From assembly GCA_021776335.1 (NCBI GenBank), contig JAJFGB010000001.1, positions 365,431 through 429,430 on the forward strand: DNA of 64,000 bases, read 5' to 3'. The stretch's first letter is position 1, and the number at the start of each line of letters is the position of its first letter. Source of the DNA: Hyphococcus sp. (GTDB lineage Bacteria; Pseudomonadota; Alphaproteobacteria; Caulobacterales; Parvularculaceae). A model generated the notes under the pieces. The model saw nothing but the letters and a program-made list of their open reading frames with translations. It did not search any database and was not told where the DNA came from. A program made the position numbers and the translations under genes. Below are positions 44,681 to 54,826 of the stretch, piece by piece.

Positions 44681-44715
44681 GTCATGAAGCGGGCAAGTCG
44701 GCCCCGTTTCATGAC
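44681..44715 (+). promoter_or_regulatory. Hairpin in the rpsB-tsf intergenic region
   Basis: GTCATGAAGCGGGC (44681-44694) pairs with GCCCCGTTTCATGAC (44701-44715), one G-T wobble included. The following bases are not a T-run, so it is not a canonical intrinsic terminator. It may attenuate tsf relative to rpsB or protect the rpsB message end. Confidence 0.55.
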
Positions 44716-44793
44716 GATTTGAAAATCAGAATTTACGACTTTCAGCGCCCGCTATTTGTGGCGCGATTTGACAAAAGATAAAGGAGCAACCCA

Positions 44794-45702
44794 ATGGCTG
44801 GGATTACCGCAGCAATGGTAAAGGAACTGCGCGACGCAACGGGCGCAGGCATGATGGACTGTAAAGCCGCGCTTAATGAAACAAGCGGCGATATGGAAGC
44901 GGCGGTGGACTGGCTGCGTAAAAAGGGCCTTTCAAAAGCGGCAAAGAAAGCCGGCCGGACAGCAGCAGAAGGTCTTGTCGCGATCGCCGTTGAGCCGAGC
45001 GCAAAAGGCGCCGCTGGCGTTCTCGTTGAAGTGAATTCCGAGACCGACTTTGTCGCGCGCAATGATATTTTTCAGGGCATGGTTCGCGATGTCGCGCAAA
45101 CCGCGATCAGCGCAGGCGGCGACCTTGATAAGCTCCGGGCGGAAACGTTTCCGGGCGCCGGCAAGTCTGTTGATGAGCACATTGCCGAAATGGTCGGAAA
45201 AATCGGTGAAAATATGAATTTACGCCGATCCGCGGGGATCAATGTCGAAGAAGGCGTTGTCGCCTCTTATGTTCATGGTCAGGTCACCGAAGGCGCAGGC
45301 AAAATTGGCGTCATCGTCGGTCTTAACTCTTCCGGCGACAAAGATAAGCTTGCGGCCCTTGGCAAACAGATCGCCATGCATGTCGCAGCGGCGCGCCCGC
45401 TGGCGGCGCGGGTTGCTGATCTTGATCCGGTGGTGGTTGAACGAGAAAAAGTGATTCTCGCCGAACAAGCGCGTGCTTCAGGCAAGCCGGAAAATATCAT
45501 CGAAAAGATGGTTGAGGGCCGATTGCGCAAATTTTACGAAGAGGCTGTTCTTTTGGAACAGGTCTTTGTCATCGACGGCGAAACCAAAATTGCCAATGTG
45601 CTGGAAAATGCAGCGAAAGACGTCGGTGCTCCGGTTGAACTGGCCGGCTTCGAACGGCTGGAGCTTGGCGAAGGCGTTGAGAAGAGCGACGAAGAAGATT
45701 GA
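44794..45702 (+). CDS. tsf: Elongation factor Ts
   Basis: The ATG at 44794 has AAAGGAG upstream. The 302 residues begin with the UBA-like N-terminus [27 protein letters not shown], followed by [23 protein letters not shown] and [13 protein letters not shown], the EF-Tu contact region. It exchanges GDP for GTP on EF-Tu. A perfect intrinsic terminator lies at 45744-45776, so rpsB-tsf end as a transcription unit before pyrH. Confidence 0.97.
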   Translation: MAGITAAMVKELRDATGAGMMDCKAALNETSGDMEAAVDWLRKKGLSKAAKKAGRTAAEGLVAIAVEPSAKGAAGVLVEVNSETDFVARNDIFQGMVRDVAQTAISAGGDLDKLRAETFPGAGKSVDEHIAEMVGKIGENMNLRRSAGINVEEGVVASYVHGQVTEGAGKIGVIVGLNSSGDKDKLAALGKQIAMHVAAARPLAARVADLDPVVVEREKVILAEQARASGKPENIIEKMVEGRLRKFYEEAVLLEQVFVIDGETKIANVLENAAKDVGAPVELAGFERLELGEGVEKSDEED

Positions 45703-45743
45703 GCTGGCCGGACCAGGGGGGCTGGGCATTGCGACCGGCTATC

Positions 45744-45776
45744 AGCGCCGCATGGCGACCATGCGGCGCTTTTTTT
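45744..45776 (+). terminator. Intrinsic terminator after tsf
   Basis: A perfect 12-base stem AGCGCCGCATGG / CCATGCGGCGCT with a CGA loop, followed by seven T bases. It lies 41 bases past the tsf stop, so it should end rpsB-tsf transcription and imply a separate promoter for pyrH. Confidence 0.9.
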
Positions 45777-45893
45777 GAGCGCTGATTTCTTGTGCAGCCC
45801 ACAGGATCGGCGCGGCAAAATTGACAAGCGCTGAGGTTTAATTTTTGCCGGCTTGGCCTAAGGTGGCGCTGGCGTGACCGGAAAGTCTGGCGA

Positions 45894-46640
45894 ATGAGCA
45901 AACCATCTCAATCAACCGAAGCGGCAAAATCAAAATACAAGCGTGTTTTGTTGAAAATCAGCGGCGAAGCGCTGATGGGGCCCGGCCAATACGGCATCGA
46001 TAATGATACGGTTGACCGAATCGCCGGCGAGGTCAGGGATGCAAAAGAGCTCGGCGTTCAGCTCGGCCTGGTGATCGGCGGCGGCAATATCTTCCGCGGT
46101 ATGTCCGCTGAAGCACAAGGCATGGAGCGCGCCAGCGCCGACTATATGGGCATGCTCGCGACCGTGATGAATGCGCTGGCTGTCCAGAATGCGCTGGAGC
46201 GGATTGGCGTTTACACCCGCGTGCTCTCGGCGATTGAAATGACCGCTATTTGTGAGCCCTATATTCGCCGTCGCGCCCTGCGCCACATGCAAAAAGGCCG
46301 GATCGTTATCTTTGCCGCAGGCACCGGCAATCCGTTCTTTACGACAGATACGGCCGCCGCCCTGCGCTCCGCTGAAATGGGATGCGACGCCTTGTTGAAA
46401 GGTACTCAGGTCGACGGGGTCTATTCTGCTGATCCAAAAAAAGACCCCACTGCTGAGCGGTTCGACAAGCTCACTTATCATGAGGTGCTGATGCGTGATC
46501 TCCAGGTCATGGATCAGGCGGCGATCTCTTTGACGCGAGAAAGCGGCGTTCCCATTGTTGTTTTCCCCATCGGCGAACCCGGCGGCATCGTCGGCGCACT
46601 GACCGGGACGGGGGCGTCGACAATTATTAGCGACCAATAA
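45894..46640 (+). CDS. pyrH: UMP kinase
   Basis: This 248-residue bacterial-type UMP kinase has the amino-acid-kinase-fold signatures [16 protein letters not shown] near the N-terminus, [12 protein letters not shown] and [21 protein letters not shown], then [20 protein letters not shown]. It phosphorylates UMP to UDP in pyrimidine nucleotide synthesis and is hexameric and allosterically regulated in relatives. It sits directly before frr, the usual arrangement. Confidence 0.97.
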   Translation: MSKPSQSTEAAKSKYKRVLLKISGEALMGPGQYGIDNDTVDRIAGEVRDAKELGVQLGLVIGGGNIFRGMSAEAQGMERASADYMGMLATVMNALAVQNALERIGVYTRVLSAIEMTAICEPYIRRRALRHMQKGRIVIFAAGTGNPFFTTDTAAALRSAEMGCDALLKGTQVDGVYSADPKKDPTAERFDKLTYHEVLMRDLQVMDQAAISLTRESGVPIVVFPIGEPGGIVGALTGTGASTIISDQ

Positions 46641-46714
46641 AGCGGCGCTGGTAAGATACGACCTGTTTTTCGCCGTAAAATCAGGGAATAAGAACAAACA
46701 GGAGACATAACGGC

Positions 46715-47263
46715 ATGAGCGATGATGATCTGAAAACGTTGCGCAAGCGCATGGAAGGCGCAATCACGGCGCTCAAAACAGAATTCGGCGGTCTGCGCAC
46801 GGGCCGGGCCAGCGCCAGCCTTGTTGAGCCCATTGAGGTTGTCGCCTATGGCTCGAAAATGCCCATGGTTCAGGTCGGCACCGTGAGTGTTCCGGAACCG
46901 CGGATGATTACCATCAATGTGTGGGACAAGACCCTTATCGGCGCTGTTGAAAAAGCGATTCGCGAATCCGGTCTCGGCATCAATCCAGTGGTGGACGGCC
47001 AAAATGTTCGTGTGCCGATCCCGGCATTGACCGAGGAGCGACGGATTGAGCTGACCAAAGTGGCGGCCAAATATGCCGAGCAAGCAAAAGTGGCGATCCG
47101 CAACGTCCGGCGTGAAGGCATGGAAGCGATCAAAAAAGCCAGCGGCGTCAGTGAAGACGATCAGAAAAAACAATCAGAGGAAGTGCAAAAGCTGACCGAT
47201 GAACTGGTGAAGCTTGTGGACGAATCTTTGACGGCCAAAGACGCCGAGATCATGCAGGTGTGA
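46715..47263 (+). CDS. frr: Ribosome recycling factor
   Basis: The 182 residues show the RRF pattern: [54 protein letters not shown] and [26 protein letters not shown]. The long helices form the tRNA-shaped domain that splits post-termination ribosomes with EF-G. The ATG at 46715 follows AGGAGA. The gap to uppS is 90 bases. Confidence 0.97.
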   Translation: MSDDDLKTLRKRMEGAITALKTEFGGLRTGRASASLVEPIEVVAYGSKMPMVQVGTVSVPEPRMITINVWDKTLIGAVEKAIRESGLGINPVVDGQNVRVPIPALTEERRIELTKVAAKYAEQAKVAIRNVRREGMEAIKKASGVSEDDQKKQSEEVQKLTDELVKLVDESLTAKDAEIMQV

Positions 47264-47353
47264 ACAGGTGAGTGACGTAGCGGCATTTTCGGAGAGTGGG
47301 CGTGGAGCGCATTCCGCAGCGCGCGCGTTTTATTGCCAGGCCGGAAACGCACA

Positions 47354-48121
47354 ATGACGGTTTCTGCGGCAACTCCGTCCAAGACCGTGCTGGCCGGCGG
47401 CGGTGAAGGGACTGTTCCGGCTCATGTTGCAATTATCATGGACGGTAATGGTCGCTGGGCGAAGGCGCGGGGCCTTACCCGCACGGACGGCCACAAAGAG
47501 GGCGTGGACGCGGCGCGTCGCGCAGTGGAGGCTGCTCGTGATCTCGGCGTTACCTGTTTGACGCTGTATTCATTTTCGACAGAAAACTGGCGCCGCCCGG
47601 CAGGCGAAGTGCGCGATTTGATGGGGCTTTTAAAGCAATTCATCGTTGATGATCTGCCGCGTCTAAAACGTGAAAAGGTTCGCGTAAGAATTATTGGCGA
47701 CCGAGAAAATCTCACGCCTGATATTAAAGCGCTAATTCGCCGTGCTGAAGGCGAAACCAAAATGAATTCTGCCTTTACGTTGCAGATCGCGTTTAACTAT
47801 GGCGGACGCGATGAAATTGCACGCGCCGCACGCGCTGTGGCAAAAAGAGTGCAGGACGGTGTGTTGAAAATCGATGACATCACTGAAGCGCAATTGTCTG
47901 AATTTCTCGACGCGAGCGACGTTCCAGACCCTGATCTCGTTATTCGAACAAGCGGTGAAATGCGCATTTCAAATTTTCTTATTTGGCAGGCCGCTTATGC
48001 AGAATATGTTTTCATAGACGTCTTGTGGCCGGATTTTTCCGCCGACATTTTTAACAAGGCAATCGAAGAATATTACGGTCGTGAGCGCCGCTATGGCGGC
48101 GTCGGCGGAAAGGCCGAGTGA
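47354..48121 (+). CDS. uppS: Isoprenyl (undecaprenyl) diphosphate synthase
   Basis: I start at the ATG at 47354 (255 residues); the frame's TTG at 47333 is less likely. The cis-prenyltransferase signatures are clear: HVAIIMDGNGRWAKARGLTRTDGHKEGV (with the essential Asp in MDGNGRW), LTLYSFSTENWRRP and PDLVIRTSGEMRISNFLIWQAAYAEYVF. It makes the C55 carrier lipid precursor for peptidoglycan and O-antigen. Its 3' end overlaps the start of cdsA. Confidence 0.95.
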   Translation: MTVSAATPSKTVLAGGGEGTVPAHVAIIMDGNGRWAKARGLTRTDGHKEGVDAARRAVEAARDLGVTCLTLYSFSTENWRRPAGEVRDLMGLLKQFIVDDLPRLKREKVRVRIIGDRENLTPDIKALIRRAEGETKMNSAFTLQIAFNYGGRDEIARAARAVAKRVQDGVLKIDDITEAQLSEFLDASDVPDPDLVIRTSGEMRISNFLIWQAAYAEYVFIDVLWPDFSADIFNKAIEEYYGRERRYGGVGGKAE

Positions 48122-48959
48122 CGTTTTGAGCCCGGCGATCGACAAACTCGACACCGGCAAGCCGGCGTCTTCATCCCCGCTCTTGCAGCGTATTGCATCG
48201 GCGTTGTTTTTAATTCCGATTATTGTCGCTGCAATTTATGCTGGCGGGCTTTATTTCGCGGCAGCGGTCGCGTTCGCCACGATTGTCATGATTTTCGAGT
48301 GGACGCGCATGGTTGAGCGGCGCGATTTCACCGGGAGTTTTTACGCATTGGCGCTAGGTGGCGGGGTTTGCCTTATTGCAGCGGTGCTCGGCGCCTATGA
48401 GTTGGCTTTTGTGTTTGGTGCGCTTTCGGGCCTTGCTGCATTTTATTTGGGAAAGCGAAGTCGGAGCGGTCTCGGATTCTGGCCGGCAATAGCCGCGCCT
48501 TATATTCTTTTTCCATCGATTGCCCTGATCTGGCTTCGCATGGAGGTAGACAATGCGCGCGGGCTGACTTTCTTTTTGTTTTTGGCGGTTTGGGCGGCTG
48601 ACAGCGGCGCATTTTTCTTTGGGAAATTTCTTGGCGGCCCGAAAATCAGCTACGCCCTGTCGCCGTCGAAAACATGGGCGGGGATTGCCGGCGGCATCAT
48701 CGGGGGCGGCGTTATCGCCGTCGTGGCGCGACCGCTGACCGGGGTCGATGAATTGTGGTCCTCACTTGCCCTGGGCGGTGTGCTGGGCGCCATGTCGGTC
48801 CTGGGCGACCTTGCTGAATCCGGCTTGAAACGGAATTTCGGCTTGAAGGACATTTCCGGCTTCATACCCGGCCATGGGGGAGCACTTGACCGCCTCGACG
48901 GGATGATTTTCGCGACGATAGCGATGACGGGCCTCCTGTTCTTCGATATAATGCCGTAA
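48093..48959 (+). CDS. cdsA: Phosphatidate cytidylyltransferase
   Basis: The start is uncertain among GTG 48081, ATG 48093 and TTG 48126; I choose the ATG (288 residues), which overlaps uppS by 29 bases. The product is a multi-pass membrane protein, with about eight helices starting at LFLIPIIVAAIYAGG. The CdsA signature near the C-terminus is present: SPSKTWAGIAGGIIGG, GVLGAMSVLGDLAESGLKRNFGLKDIS and IPGHGGALDRLDGMIF. It makes CDP-diacylglycerol for phospholipid synthesis. Confidence 0.95.
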   Translation: MAASAERPSDVLSPAIDKLDTGKPASSSPLLQRIASALFLIPIIVAAIYAGGLYFAAAVAFATIVMIFEWTRMVERRDFTGSFYALALGGGVCLIAAVLGAYELAFVFGALSGLAAFYLGKRSRSGLGFWPAIAAPYILFPSIALIWLRMEVDNARGLTFFLFLAVWAADSGAFFFGKFLGGPKISYALSPSKTWAGIAGGIIGGGVIAVVARPLTGVDELWSSLALGGVLGAMSVLGDLAESGLKRNFGLKDISGFIPGHGGALDRLDGMIFATIAMTGLLFFDIMP

Positions 48960-48975
48960 ACTTGCAGGGGTAGAG

Positions 48976-50205
48976 ATGGGTTCGGACCAGTCGATGGCGC
49001 GTGGCGCAAATGGCGCGCGCGCGCGGAAAATTACGATATTAGGGTCAACTGGCTCGGTCGGTGTTTCGACGCTCGACCTGCTCGAATTTGCGGCTTCTCG
49101 CGGCGAGGCGGAAATCGAAATAGAAGCTTTGACGGCAAACACCAATGTCGAGGCGCTTGCCGAGCAGGCGAAGAAATTCAGACCGAAATTTGTCGCCGTC
49201 GCCGACGAGACAATGGGTGACGCGTTGCGCGCCGCCGTCGCCGGTCTCGATATTGAAACCGGCGCAGGGCCTGCGGCGATTGAAGAAGCGGCGAGCCGCG
49301 ACGCTGATTGGGTAATGGCCGCCATTGTCGGCGCTGCGGGGTTGAAACCCACCCTGAAGGCAGCGATGCGCGGCGCCGATATCGCCCTCGCCAACAAAGA
49401 ATGTCTGGTTTGCGCCGGCGATGTCGTTACCGCAGCGATTCGCAAAGCCGGCGGTGCGCTCCTGCCTGTGGACAGCGAGCATAATGCGATCTTTCAAGTC
49501 TTTGACTATGAACGGCCGGAGCGCGTTTCGCGGTTGATCCTCACCGCATCGGGCGGGCCGTTTAGGACCTGGACACGAGATCAAATGGTCGAGGTAACGC
49601 CGGCACAAGCCGTGGCGCATCCAAATTGGGATATGGGCGCCAAGATCTCTGTTGATTCCGCCACCATGATGAACAAGGGATTAGAGTTGATCGAAGCGGC
49701 GCATCTCTTTCCGGTCGATCATGAGATGATTGAAATCCTGGTGCATCCGCAGTCCGTAATTCACTCCATGGTTGAATATGTGGATGGTTCGGTGCTTGCC
49801 CAACTCGGTACGCCGGATATGCGCACGCCGATCGCGTCGACCCTTGCCTGGCCCGACCGGACGCCAAGCCCCAGCGCCAAGCTGAACTTTGCAGAAGTAG
49901 CGAAATTGACCTTTGAAGCACCTGATTTAGATAGGTTTCCTGCTCTTCGACTTGCCCGTGAAGCCGTGCGTGCTGGTGGCATAATCCCTGCTTCTCTTAA
50001 TGCGGCTAATGAGGTGGCTGTCGCTGCTTTTCTTGGTGGGGCGATCAAATTTCTTGATATTGCCGCAATTACCGAGCAGGTACTGGATAGGGTGGGTAGG
50101 CATAACGGACCGGCATCGCTTACGACGCTCGAAGAAGCCGTCAACGCGGATTTGCAGGCGCGCCGGATGGCCGAAGAATACGTCGCTTCGAAAGCGGCGG
50201 CTTAA
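48976..50205 (+). CDS. dxr: 1-deoxy-D-xylulose 5-phosphate reductoisomerase
   Basis: The ATG at 48976 gives 409 residues. NADPH binding is shown by ILGSTGSVGVSTLDLL; the metal and substrate region by LPVDSEHNAIFQ, ASGGPFRTW and NKGLELIEAAHLF. It converts DXP to methylerythritol phosphate, the first committed step of the MEP isoprenoid pathway, and supplies precursor to UppS, encoded two genes upstream. It is separated from cdsA by 16 bases and from rseP by 18. Confidence 0.97.
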   Translation: MGSDQSMARGANGARARKITILGSTGSVGVSTLDLLEFAASRGEAEIEIEALTANTNVEALAEQAKKFRPKFVAVADETMGDALRAAVAGLDIETGAGPAAIEEAASRDADWVMAAIVGAAGLKPTLKAAMRGADIALANKECLVCAGDVVTAAIRKAGGALLPVDSEHNAIFQVFDYERPERVSRLILTASGGPFRTWTRDQMVEVTPAQAVAHPNWDMGAKISVDSATMMNKGLELIEAAHLFPVDHEMIEILVHPQSVIHSMVEYVDGSVLAQLGTPDMRTPIASTLAWPDRTPSPSAKLNFAEVAKLTFEAPDLDRFPALRLAREAVRAGGIIPASLNAANEVAVAAFLGGAIKFLDIAAITEQVLDRVGRHNGPASLTTLEEAVNADLQARRMAEEYVASKAAA

Positions 50206-50223
50206 CAGGGCGGAATATAATTG

Positions 50224-51480
50224 ATGTCGGTTGCCGGAATACCGCTTGAGTCGTTTGTGATTTTGCCCATTGCGGTGGCGGCTTTCCTCGTTCTTTTAAC
50301 GATCATCGTTTTCTTTCACGAATATGGCCATTTTTCTGTCGCCAGAATGCTGGGCATCAGGGTTGACGTTTTCTCTTTGGGATTTGGCAAACCTCTGCTG
50401 CGGTGGATCGACAAAAAGGGCACGGAATGGCGGATCGCTGCACTGCCACTGGGCGGTTACGTGAAGTTTTTTGGCGATCTAAACGCTGCGTCTCAGGCCT
50501 CGCCTGCAGTGGAAGAAAAACCAGCGACGACGCAGTTTCCGGCGCCCGGCCAAGAAGACGAAATCGGGCACGGCATGACGCCGGAAGAACGTAAAGTCTG
50601 TTTTCATTTCAAGCCGGTCTGGGCGCGCGCTGCAGTGGTTGCCGCCGGGCCGATCGCAAATTTTATCCTGGCGGTCGTGATTTTCGCGGGCATGTTTATG
50701 GCGCTTGGGCGCGGATCACTCGAGCCGGTTGTCGGCGAGGTGACACCTGATTCCGCTGCCGCGGAAGCGGGCATCGAGCCGGGCGATCGGATTGTTTCCG
50801 TTGATGGCCGCGAGATTGGCGAATTCAATCAACTCTATGATTTGGTGCTGTTGAGCGGCGGCGATGAAATGCGGGTCGAAATCGACCGCAGCGGTCAGTC
50901 AGCTGAAGTTTTAATTACGCCGCGCCGGATCGATGATGTTGACCGATATGGTAACAAAATTGAACGCTGGCTGCTTGGCATCGGACCTGATAGAAAATCC
51001 TATTCTTTCAAAAGATTCGGGCCCTTAGAGGCATTACGAGAGGGCGTTGGTGAGCTTTACAGGATTCTAAGCCTGACCATCAAGTTCATCGGCAAGATCA
51101 TTGTCGGCAAGGAGGACGTCAAACAGCTCGGCGGCCCCATTAAAATGGCGCAATATGCCGGGCAATCGGTGATGTCTGGATTTGACCAGTCACGGTACGC
51201 AGAGCCCCCAAGTTTCTTGATCATGCTCAAAGTGAGCCTGGTCGATTTTATCTCATTGGCGGCGATGGTTTCCGTCTCTATCGGTTTTCTCAATCTTTTA
51301 CCTGTGCCGGTTCTCGACGGCGGCCATCTGTTGTATTACGCCTATGAGGGTGTTGTGGGTAAACCCTTGGGGGCGCGGGTACAGGCCATTGGTTTTCGTG
51401 TGGGTATCGTCATGTTGGCGTCACTCATGATTTTTGTGACGTGGAATGACATTGGCCATCTTCTGTCACTATTTAGCTAG
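50224..51480 (+). CDS. rseP: Site-2 intramembrane zinc metalloprotease RseP
   Basis: The ATG at 50224 (TTG at 50221 also in frame) gives 418 residues. The zinc-binding motif HEYGH has His32, Glu33 and His36 in the first membrane helix. A periplasmic PDZ domain follows at about 165-245 (VVGEVTPDSAAAEAGIEPGDRIVSVDGREIG), and the third metal ligand is in NLLPVPVLDGGHLLYY near the C-terminus. It cleaves membrane-anchored regulators such as anti-sigma factors in the envelope stress response. It is 9 bases upstream of bamA. Confidence 0.95.
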   Translation: MSVAGIPLESFVILPIAVAAFLVLLTIIVFFHEYGHFSVARMLGIRVDVFSLGFGKPLLRWIDKKGTEWRIAALPLGGYVKFFGDLNAASQASPAVEEKPATTQFPAPGQEDEIGHGMTPEERKVCFHFKPVWARAAVVAAGPIANFILAVVIFAGMFMALGRGSLEPVVGEVTPDSAAAEAGIEPGDRIVSVDGREIGEFNQLYDLVLLSGGDEMRVEIDRSGQSAEVLITPRRIDDVDRYGNKIERWLLGIGPDRKSYSFKRFGPLEALREGVGELYRILSLTIKFIGKIIVGKEDVKQLGGPIKMAQYAGQSVMSGFDQSRYAEPPSFLIMLKVSLVDFISLAAMVSVSIGFLNLLPVPVLDGGHLLYYAYEGVVGKPLGARVQAIGFRVGIVMLASLMIFVTWNDIGHLLSLFS

Positions 51481-51489
51481 GGCGTCGGC

Positions 51490-54135
51490 ATGAGTTTGAT
51501 TAAGTCGGGGGACGGCGCCAAAGGCGCTCTTTTGCTTATAAGTGTTGCGTTATGCGCAGCTTTTTCTATTGGGTTGGCGCACGCGCAACAATCAGCGCCC
51601 ATTACGCCGAAGCTGTTCTCGAGTGAGCCGGCGCCGGTCATCCAAAATATCGTTGTGCGCGGCAATCAACGGATCGAACCTGAGACCATCGGGTCCTATC
51701 TGCCAATTCAGCCCGGCATGCGCGCGGAAGATGAATTCCTCGATCTTGCGTTGAAGACGCTGTTCAACACCGGTCTGTTTGCCGATATCAGTCTGGAGAT
51801 GGGCGCAGGCGATATTCTCGTGATCACGGTTAAAGAAAATCCGATCGTCAACCGGGTTATTCTTGAGGGCAACAAGCGCATCAAAGACGATAAGCTGACC
51901 GAAGAAATCCAACTGGCGCCGCGATCAGTCTATACGCGCGCGCGAGTCCAAAGCGACGTCCAAAGAATGATCGAACTTTACCGTGCCAAGGGCCGGTTTG
52001 CTGCGATCGTTACGCCGAAAGTCACGCCACTCGAACAGAACCGCATCGACGTTATTTATGAGATTGACGAAGGTCCGCGCACGGGTGTGGCGAAGGTCAA
52101 TTTCATCGGCAATGATATTTTTACGGATAATGAACTTCGGGGCGTCGTCCTGACCAAGGAAAGCCGTTGGTGGAAGTTTTTCTCCAGCAGCGACAATTAC
52201 GACCCTGATCGGCTTGAATATGAGCGCGAGCTGTTGCGTCAGCATTATGGGCGCAACGGATATGCTGATTTTGCCGTCGTTTCCGCGGTTGCCGAGCTGA
52301 CGCCGGATCGCAAGGACTTTTTTATTACCTTCACCGTTGACGAAGGACCAAAATACACGGTCGGTGAAGTTCGTGTCAAAACAACATTAGCCAAACTTGA
52401 TGATGAGGTGCTGGCACGCTTTGTGCCCGTCAGGGAGGGGCAGACCTTTGACGGCGAGCGCATGGAAAAAGCCGTCGAGGCCATCACATTTGCGACGGGC
52501 GCCTCGGGTTATGCGTTTGTCGATGTCAATCCGCGGCTCAACCGCCACCCCGAAAGCAAAACCATCGACATCACTTTTGAGGTCAATGAAGGACCGCGCG
52601 TTTACGTTGAGCGTGTCAATATCAAAGGTAATACGAGGACGCTCGATAAGATTATCCGGCGTGAAATCCGGATTGCCGAGGGCGACGCGTTTAACCGAAT
52701 CCTCGTCGACCGCTCACGCGCACGCGTACGCTCGCTCGGTTTCTTCGGTGAAGTGGAAATTGAAGAAAAGCCGGGATCGGCGCCGGATCGCACTGAACTG
52801 GATGTAAGTGTCGAAGAGCAATCGACCGGTTCGTTCAGTATTGGCGTCGGCATATCGTCAACGGAAAACTTTATTCTCGATTTGTCAGTGGAAGAACGCA
52901 ATTTGATGGGGCGCGGGCAGTTCTTGCGCTTTCGCGTTCAGGCAAGCTCGCGCACGCGGCAAGTCGATGTCCGGTTTACGCAACCCTATTTCCTCGGCCG
53001 CAATTTGGCGGCGGGCGCGTCGCTATTTAATCAGCGCACGAACTTCCGTGAGTCGGGTTTTATTCGCAATCGAACGGGGTTTGGTCTGAATGCCGGCTTT
53101 CAGGTTTCCGAATATGGCCGCGGCGGGCTCAACTATCTTCTGACCTATGACGACGTGACGATCGAAAACGTTATTCCGCAAACCTTTGGCAGTACGTTAC
53201 CCCTGTCATCTATTCTTGTGCCTGGCGCCACGGCGAACGAGATATTCTATCTGAATGCATTAGGCGGCATCGTCACTAACAACGACCCCAATGATCCGAA
53301 CGTCGTCACGCAGCGGGTCTCCGCTAATCTGTGCGATTTCGTTAATCAGGTTTTGACCCCTACATGCGATTCGCGCGGTACATTTTTGACTTCTCTGATT
53401 GGCGCCAGCCTGTCATTTGATAAGCGCGACGACCCAATCACGCCGCGCCGTGGCTGGCGCGCAACGGCGAGTGTGGGGCTTGCGGGGCTTGGCGGCGATG
53501 TAAATTACTATCAGACGGAATTTTCCGGCGCCATTTACCACCCGCTCATCGGAGACTTTATTGCTTCTTTGAAAGGTCGCGCCGGCTATATTAGCGGGTA
53601 TGCGGGCGATGATGTGCGTCTCTCGGACCGGTTTTTCGAGGGCGCCTCGACATTCAGGGGCTTTGAGGTTGCTGGCGTTGGCCCGCGATTCCTGCAGTCG
53701 AACACCTTCATAGACCCGTCGAACCCTGCTTTGGGGAGGGTCGCTGTTAATGACAGTTTCGGCAATATCGCCGGCCAGGCTATCGGCGCCAAGGCCTATG
53801 CGATTGGCACCTTTGAAATCCTCATCCCCTTGCCGCTGCCCGCAGAATATGGCATTCGGGCGTCGTTATTCAGCGATTTCGGCACCGTCGGGCTGGTTGA
53901 CGACAATACAAAGGCATTGAACAATAATTCGTCTTTCTTTCTGGACACTGACGGTGATGGAATCGCCGATCTGGCGCCGATACAGGATGACTTGTCTATT
54001 CGCGTGACAGCAGGTGTATCGGTAAGCTGGGATTCACCGTTCGGACCGGTGCGGTTTGATTTCGCCGAAATATTAATGAAAGAAGATTACGACCGGACAG
54101 AAGGCTTCCGTTTCAGCGCGGGGACAAACTTTTAG
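51490..54135 (+). CDS. bamA: Outer-membrane protein assembly factor BamA
   Basis: The 881-residue product has a signal peptide (SVALCAAFSIGLAHAQ), then five POTRA domains between about 50 and 450 (for example IVVRGNQRIEPETIGSYL, RVILEGNKRIKDDKLTEEI and RVNIKGNTRTLDKIIRREI), and an Omp85 barrel with the family DKRDDPITPRRGW and RFFEGASTFRGFEVAGVGPR segments, ending in the aromatic beta-signal FRFSAGTNF. It inserts beta-barrel proteins into the outer membrane. It is followed 18 bases on by ompH/skp. Confidence 0.97.
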   Translation: MSLIKSGDGAKGALLLISVALCAAFSIGLAHAQQSAPITPKLFSSEPAPVIQNIVVRGNQRIEPETIGSYLPIQPGMRAEDEFLDLALKTLFNTGLFADISLEMGAGDILVITVKENPIVNRVILEGNKRIKDDKLTEEIQLAPRSVYTRARVQSDVQRMIELYRAKGRFAAIVTPKVTPLEQNRIDVIYEIDEGPRTGVAKVNFIGNDIFTDNELRGVVLTKESRWWKFFSSSDNYDPDRLEYERELLRQHYGRNGYADFAVVSAVAELTPDRKDFFITFTVDEGPKYTVGEVRVKTTLAKLDDEVLARFVPVREGQTFDGERMEKAVEAITFATGASGYAFVDVNPRLNRHPESKTIDITFEVNEGPRVYVERVNIKGNTRTLDKIIRREIRIAEGDAFNRILVDRSRARVRSLGFFGEVEIEEKPGSAPDRTELDVSVEEQSTGSFSIGVGISSTENFILDLSVEERNLMGRGQFLRFRVQASSRTRQVDVRFTQPYFLGRNLAAGASLFNQRTNFRESGFIRNRTGFGLNAGFQVSEYGRGGLNYLLTYDDVTIENVIPQTFGSTLPLSSILVPGATANEIFYLNALGGIVTNNDPNDPNVVTQRVSANLCDFVNQVLTPTCDSRGTFLTSLIGASLSFDKRDDPITPRRGWRATASVGLAGLGGDVNYYQTEFSGAIYHPLIGDFIASLKGRAGYISGYAGDDVRLSDRFFEGASTFRGFEVAGVGPRFLQSNTFIDPSNPALGRVAVNDSFGNIAGQAIGAKAYAIGTFEILIPLPLPAEYGIRASLFSDFGTVGLVDDNTKALNNNSSFFLDTDGDGIADLAPIQDDLSIRVTAGVSVSWDSPFGPVRFDFAEILMKEDYDRTEGFRFSAGTNF

Positions 54136-54153
54136 GAAAGTATGAGGTGTACC

Positions 54154-54792
54154 ATGAATAAACAATTTTCAGTGATGGCAGGCGCAGCGGTGCTTGCGGT
54201 CGCAGGGTTTGTCGGCGGTTCTGCACTTAACGGCGCTGAGGCCCAGGGCGCGCAAAAAGCGCCGGTCATTTTGATCGTCGATCGCGAACAACTGGTCGCA
54301 CAGTCGGCGGCAGGCAAGACAATTCCGGGCCAGGCAGAAGCTGTTAAAGCGACTGTCGAAAAGGAGCTTGAGGCCGAGGCCGCAAAGCTCCAGAAGGATA
54401 TTGAAAATTATCAAAAGAACGCGTCATTGATGTCTGACGAAGTTCGTCAAAAAACCGAACAAGAGCTTCAGGTTCGTCAGCAATATGCCCTGCCGCAGCG
54501 TGCACAGATAATGGAGCAGGCTTTCATGGCGGCGATTCAAAACGCCCAGACACAGATCCTGAATGAAAGCCGTCCGATCTTGAAGGAAATCGTGGACGCA
54601 CGCGGCGCCACGGTGTTGCTTGACCGTTCAGCGGTTATGTATGCGGCCCCTGAAACCGACATAACGCAAGAAGTGCTTGCTGCCCTGGATAAAAAAATGA
54701 AATCCGTAGAGGTGGAGAAAATTTCCCTCGCGGTAATTGAAAAAAGGCTTCAGGAAGCTGCAGCGGCGCAAGCGGCGGCGCAAAACCAATAA
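54154..54792 (+). CDS. skp: OmpH/Skp-family periplasmic chaperone
   Basis: I start at the ATG at 54154 with a GAGGTG site; ATG 54142 in the same frame has AGGAAAG and is also possible. The 212-residue product has a signal peptide ending near NGAEAQ and a long coiled coil from about 70 to 150 (EKELEAEAAKLQKDIENYQKNASLMSDEVRQKTEQELQ), the Skp tentacle. It shields unfolded outer-membrane proteins for BamA, encoded just upstream. A strong terminator follows at 54827-54856. The family is often written ompH in alphaproteobacteria. Confidence 0.88.
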   Translation: MNKQFSVMAGAAVLAVAGFVGGSALNGAEAQGAQKAPVILIVDREQLVAQSAAGKTIPGQAEAVKATVEKELEAEAAKLQKDIENYQKNASLMSDEVRQKTEQELQVRQQYALPQRAQIMEQAFMAAIQNAQTQILNESRPILKEIVDARGATVLLDRSAVMYAAPETDITQEVLAALDKKMKSVEVEKISLAVIEKRLQEAAAAQAAAQNQ

Positions 54793-54826
54793 AAAAACGA
54801 CGTTGAATATCGGGACAATATCAACA

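Noticed and set aside
43957-44712. 251-codon antisense frame over rpsB
   Set aside because: rpsB is certain and highly conserved in this frame; the antisense product has Arg/Cys/Ile-rich composition typical of shadows.
45930-46763. 277-codon antisense frame over pyrH
   Set aside because: pyrH shows every UMP-kinase signature, so the antisense frame is a shadow.
54142-54153. Upstream ATG as the ompH/skp start
   Set aside because: It would add four residues before the signal peptide; the ATG at 54154 has GAGGTG at better spacing. The alternative is noted in the gene entry.
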